From Bradyrhizobium rifense (GTDB taxonomy: Bacteria; Pseudomonadota; Alphaproteobacteria; Rhizobiales; Xanthobacteraceae), in assembly GCF_008123425.1 (NCBI RefSeq), contig NZ_VSSS01000010.1:1-64000 (forward strand): DNA of 64,000 nt, in the 5' to 3' direction. This document shows positions 63,292 through 64,000 of the stretch, one piece after another (position 1 is the stretch's first letter; each line of letters opens with the position of its first letter). Made by a program: the position numbers and the translations under genes. The notes beneath the pieces are model-generated. The model was not told the DNA's origin and made no database searches. It worked only from the letters and a program-made list of their open reading frames with translations.

Positions 63292-64000
63292 ATGCCCATA
63301 GAAGAAGTGGACACGATTGTCGTCGGAGCAGGTCAGGCCGGATTGGCCATGAGCGAGCATCTGAGCGCCGCCGGCATCGCTCACGTTGTTCTGGAAAGGC
63401 ATCGGATCGCCGAAAGGTGGCGGACAGCGCGATGGGACTCACTGGTCGCAAATGGCCCCGCGTGGCATGACCGCTTTCCCGGCATGGAATTTCCGGGGCA
63501 TCGGGATTCATTTCCGTCCAAGGAGGTGGTGGCGGACTATTTTGTCTCCTACGCCGAAATGATTGCCGCCCCGGTGCGGTGCGGCGTGGACGTCACATCC
63601 GTTTGCCGCCTTGAGGGCCGCGCGGGTTTCCGCGTCGAAACGTCTGCAGGCATATTCGAAGTCAACAATGTTGTTGCCGCGACCGGCCCTTTTCAGATTC
63701 CCCTGATCCCCGACGCCATCCCCAAGGACGCGCGCGTCACCCAGATCCACTCGAACGACTATCGCAACCCGGCACAATTGCCGGACGGAGGCGTGCTGGT
63801 CGTCGGTGCGGGATCATCCGGTGGGCAGATCGCCGACGAGCTTCTTCGTGCCGGCAGAGCCGTCTATCTTTCGGTCGGTCCGCACGAGCGGCCGCCGCGA
63901 TCCTACCGCGGGTATGATTTTTGCTGGTGGCTGGGCGTCCTTGGGAAATGGGACATCGAGACAAAGACGCGTGGCACGGAACATGTCACGATTTCCGTGA
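63292..64000 (+). CDS. Flavin-containing monooxygenase (FMO/CzcO-like), 3' truncated
   Basis: 236 codons run to the window edge without a stop. N-terminal FAD motif VGAGQAGLAMSEHL and a second Rossmann site VVGAGSSGGQIADELL for NAD(P)H, with RWDSLVANGPAWHDRFPG between; this is the FMO/BVMO-like order. Starts at ATG 63292, or ATG 63280 four codons earlier. The FMO fingerprint and C-terminal part lie beyond the window. Likely oxidises N, S or ketone substrates; substrate unknown. Confidence 0.85.
   Translation, partial: MPIEEVDTIVVGAGQAGLAMSEHLSAAGIAHVVLERHRIAERWRTARWDSLVANGPAWHDRFPGMEFPGHRDSFPSKEVVADYFVSYAEMIAAPVRCGVDVTSVCRLEGRAGFRVETSAGIFEVNNVVAATGPFQIPLIPDAIPKDARVTQIHSNDYRNPAQLPDGGVLVVGAGSSGGQIADELLRAGRAVYLSVGPHERPPRSYRGYDFCWWLGVLGKWDIETKTRGTEHVTISV

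Noticed and set aside
1..64000. CRISPR arrays, rRNA genes, prophage structural genes, toxin-antitoxin pairs
   Set aside because: No regularly spaced repeats, no rRNA signature and no phage or toxin-antitoxin gene could be recognised anywhere in the window.

Overview
The window is high-GC DNA from an alphaproteobacterium, most probably a Bradyrhizobium-like member of the Rhizobiales. This rests on the flagellar order fliF-fliG-fliH-fliN-flbD next to sciP, a PmtA-type methyltransferase, long inverted repeats carrying GGTGGGTTA, small proline/alanine-rich exported proteins, and codon use. No 16S or marker comparison was possible. The first 36 bases are not genomic: they are Nextera transposase adapter read into the contig end, so the first gene is truncated there.

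Layout. 0-5 kb: a truncated one-helix membrane protein, two paralogous secreted 4-Cys proteins, DUF4112 and DUF3309 membrane proteins, and an msrA-msrB methionine sulfoxide repair pair. 5.6-13.4 kb: a TPR-caspase-like protease, an A+T-rich HD phosphohydrolase, a RecD-like helicase, a membrane-anchored AraC regulator, an acyltransferase-3 and a luciferase-like flavin monooxygenase. 13.4-22.7 kb: an island-like block between a 62-bp duplication of the monooxygenase 3' end. It holds a TetR regulator, a minus-strand operon of small proteins, and a translationally coupled operon of a stand-alone histidine kinase-like protein, two RND adaptors, one RND pump and a small exported protein. The two operons share a 23-bp promoter/operator motif.

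22.7-32.2 kb: a LuxR-type regulator, a serine hydrolase, small exported proteins, a SulP anion transporter, an intact IS1182-type element, a Ca2+/H+ antiporter and a cytochrome P450. 32.6-38 kb: a sulfonate-sulfur operon (two SsuA-like binding proteins, SsuD, SsuC, SsuB, then a flavin reductase that can feed FMNH2 to SsuD). 38-41.6 kb: an M20 peptidase, a vanadium haloperoxidase-like enzyme and a GYD-domain protein. 41.6-50 kb: flagellar genes on the minus strand (fliF-G-H-N-flbD; fliK-flgD) with sciP, the CtrA inhibitor, and a CtrA-like box in front of fliF.

50.4-53 kb: mnmA, pmtA, a small exported protein, an inverted repeat and tRNA-Met(CAT). 53.4-64 kb: a less GC-rich metabolic cluster with a coupled LysR-TPR pair diverging from a complete Dpp/Opp-type ABC importer operon. 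That operon ends in a signal-less PhnD-like protein. A flavin monooxygenase runs off the right edge.

Most promising for new biology: the TetR-controlled dual-adaptor RND system, with its built-in kinase-like protein and satellite operon of tiny proteins, and the scar that marks its acquisition. The LysR/TPR/Dpp/PhnD-like cluster is the second candidate.
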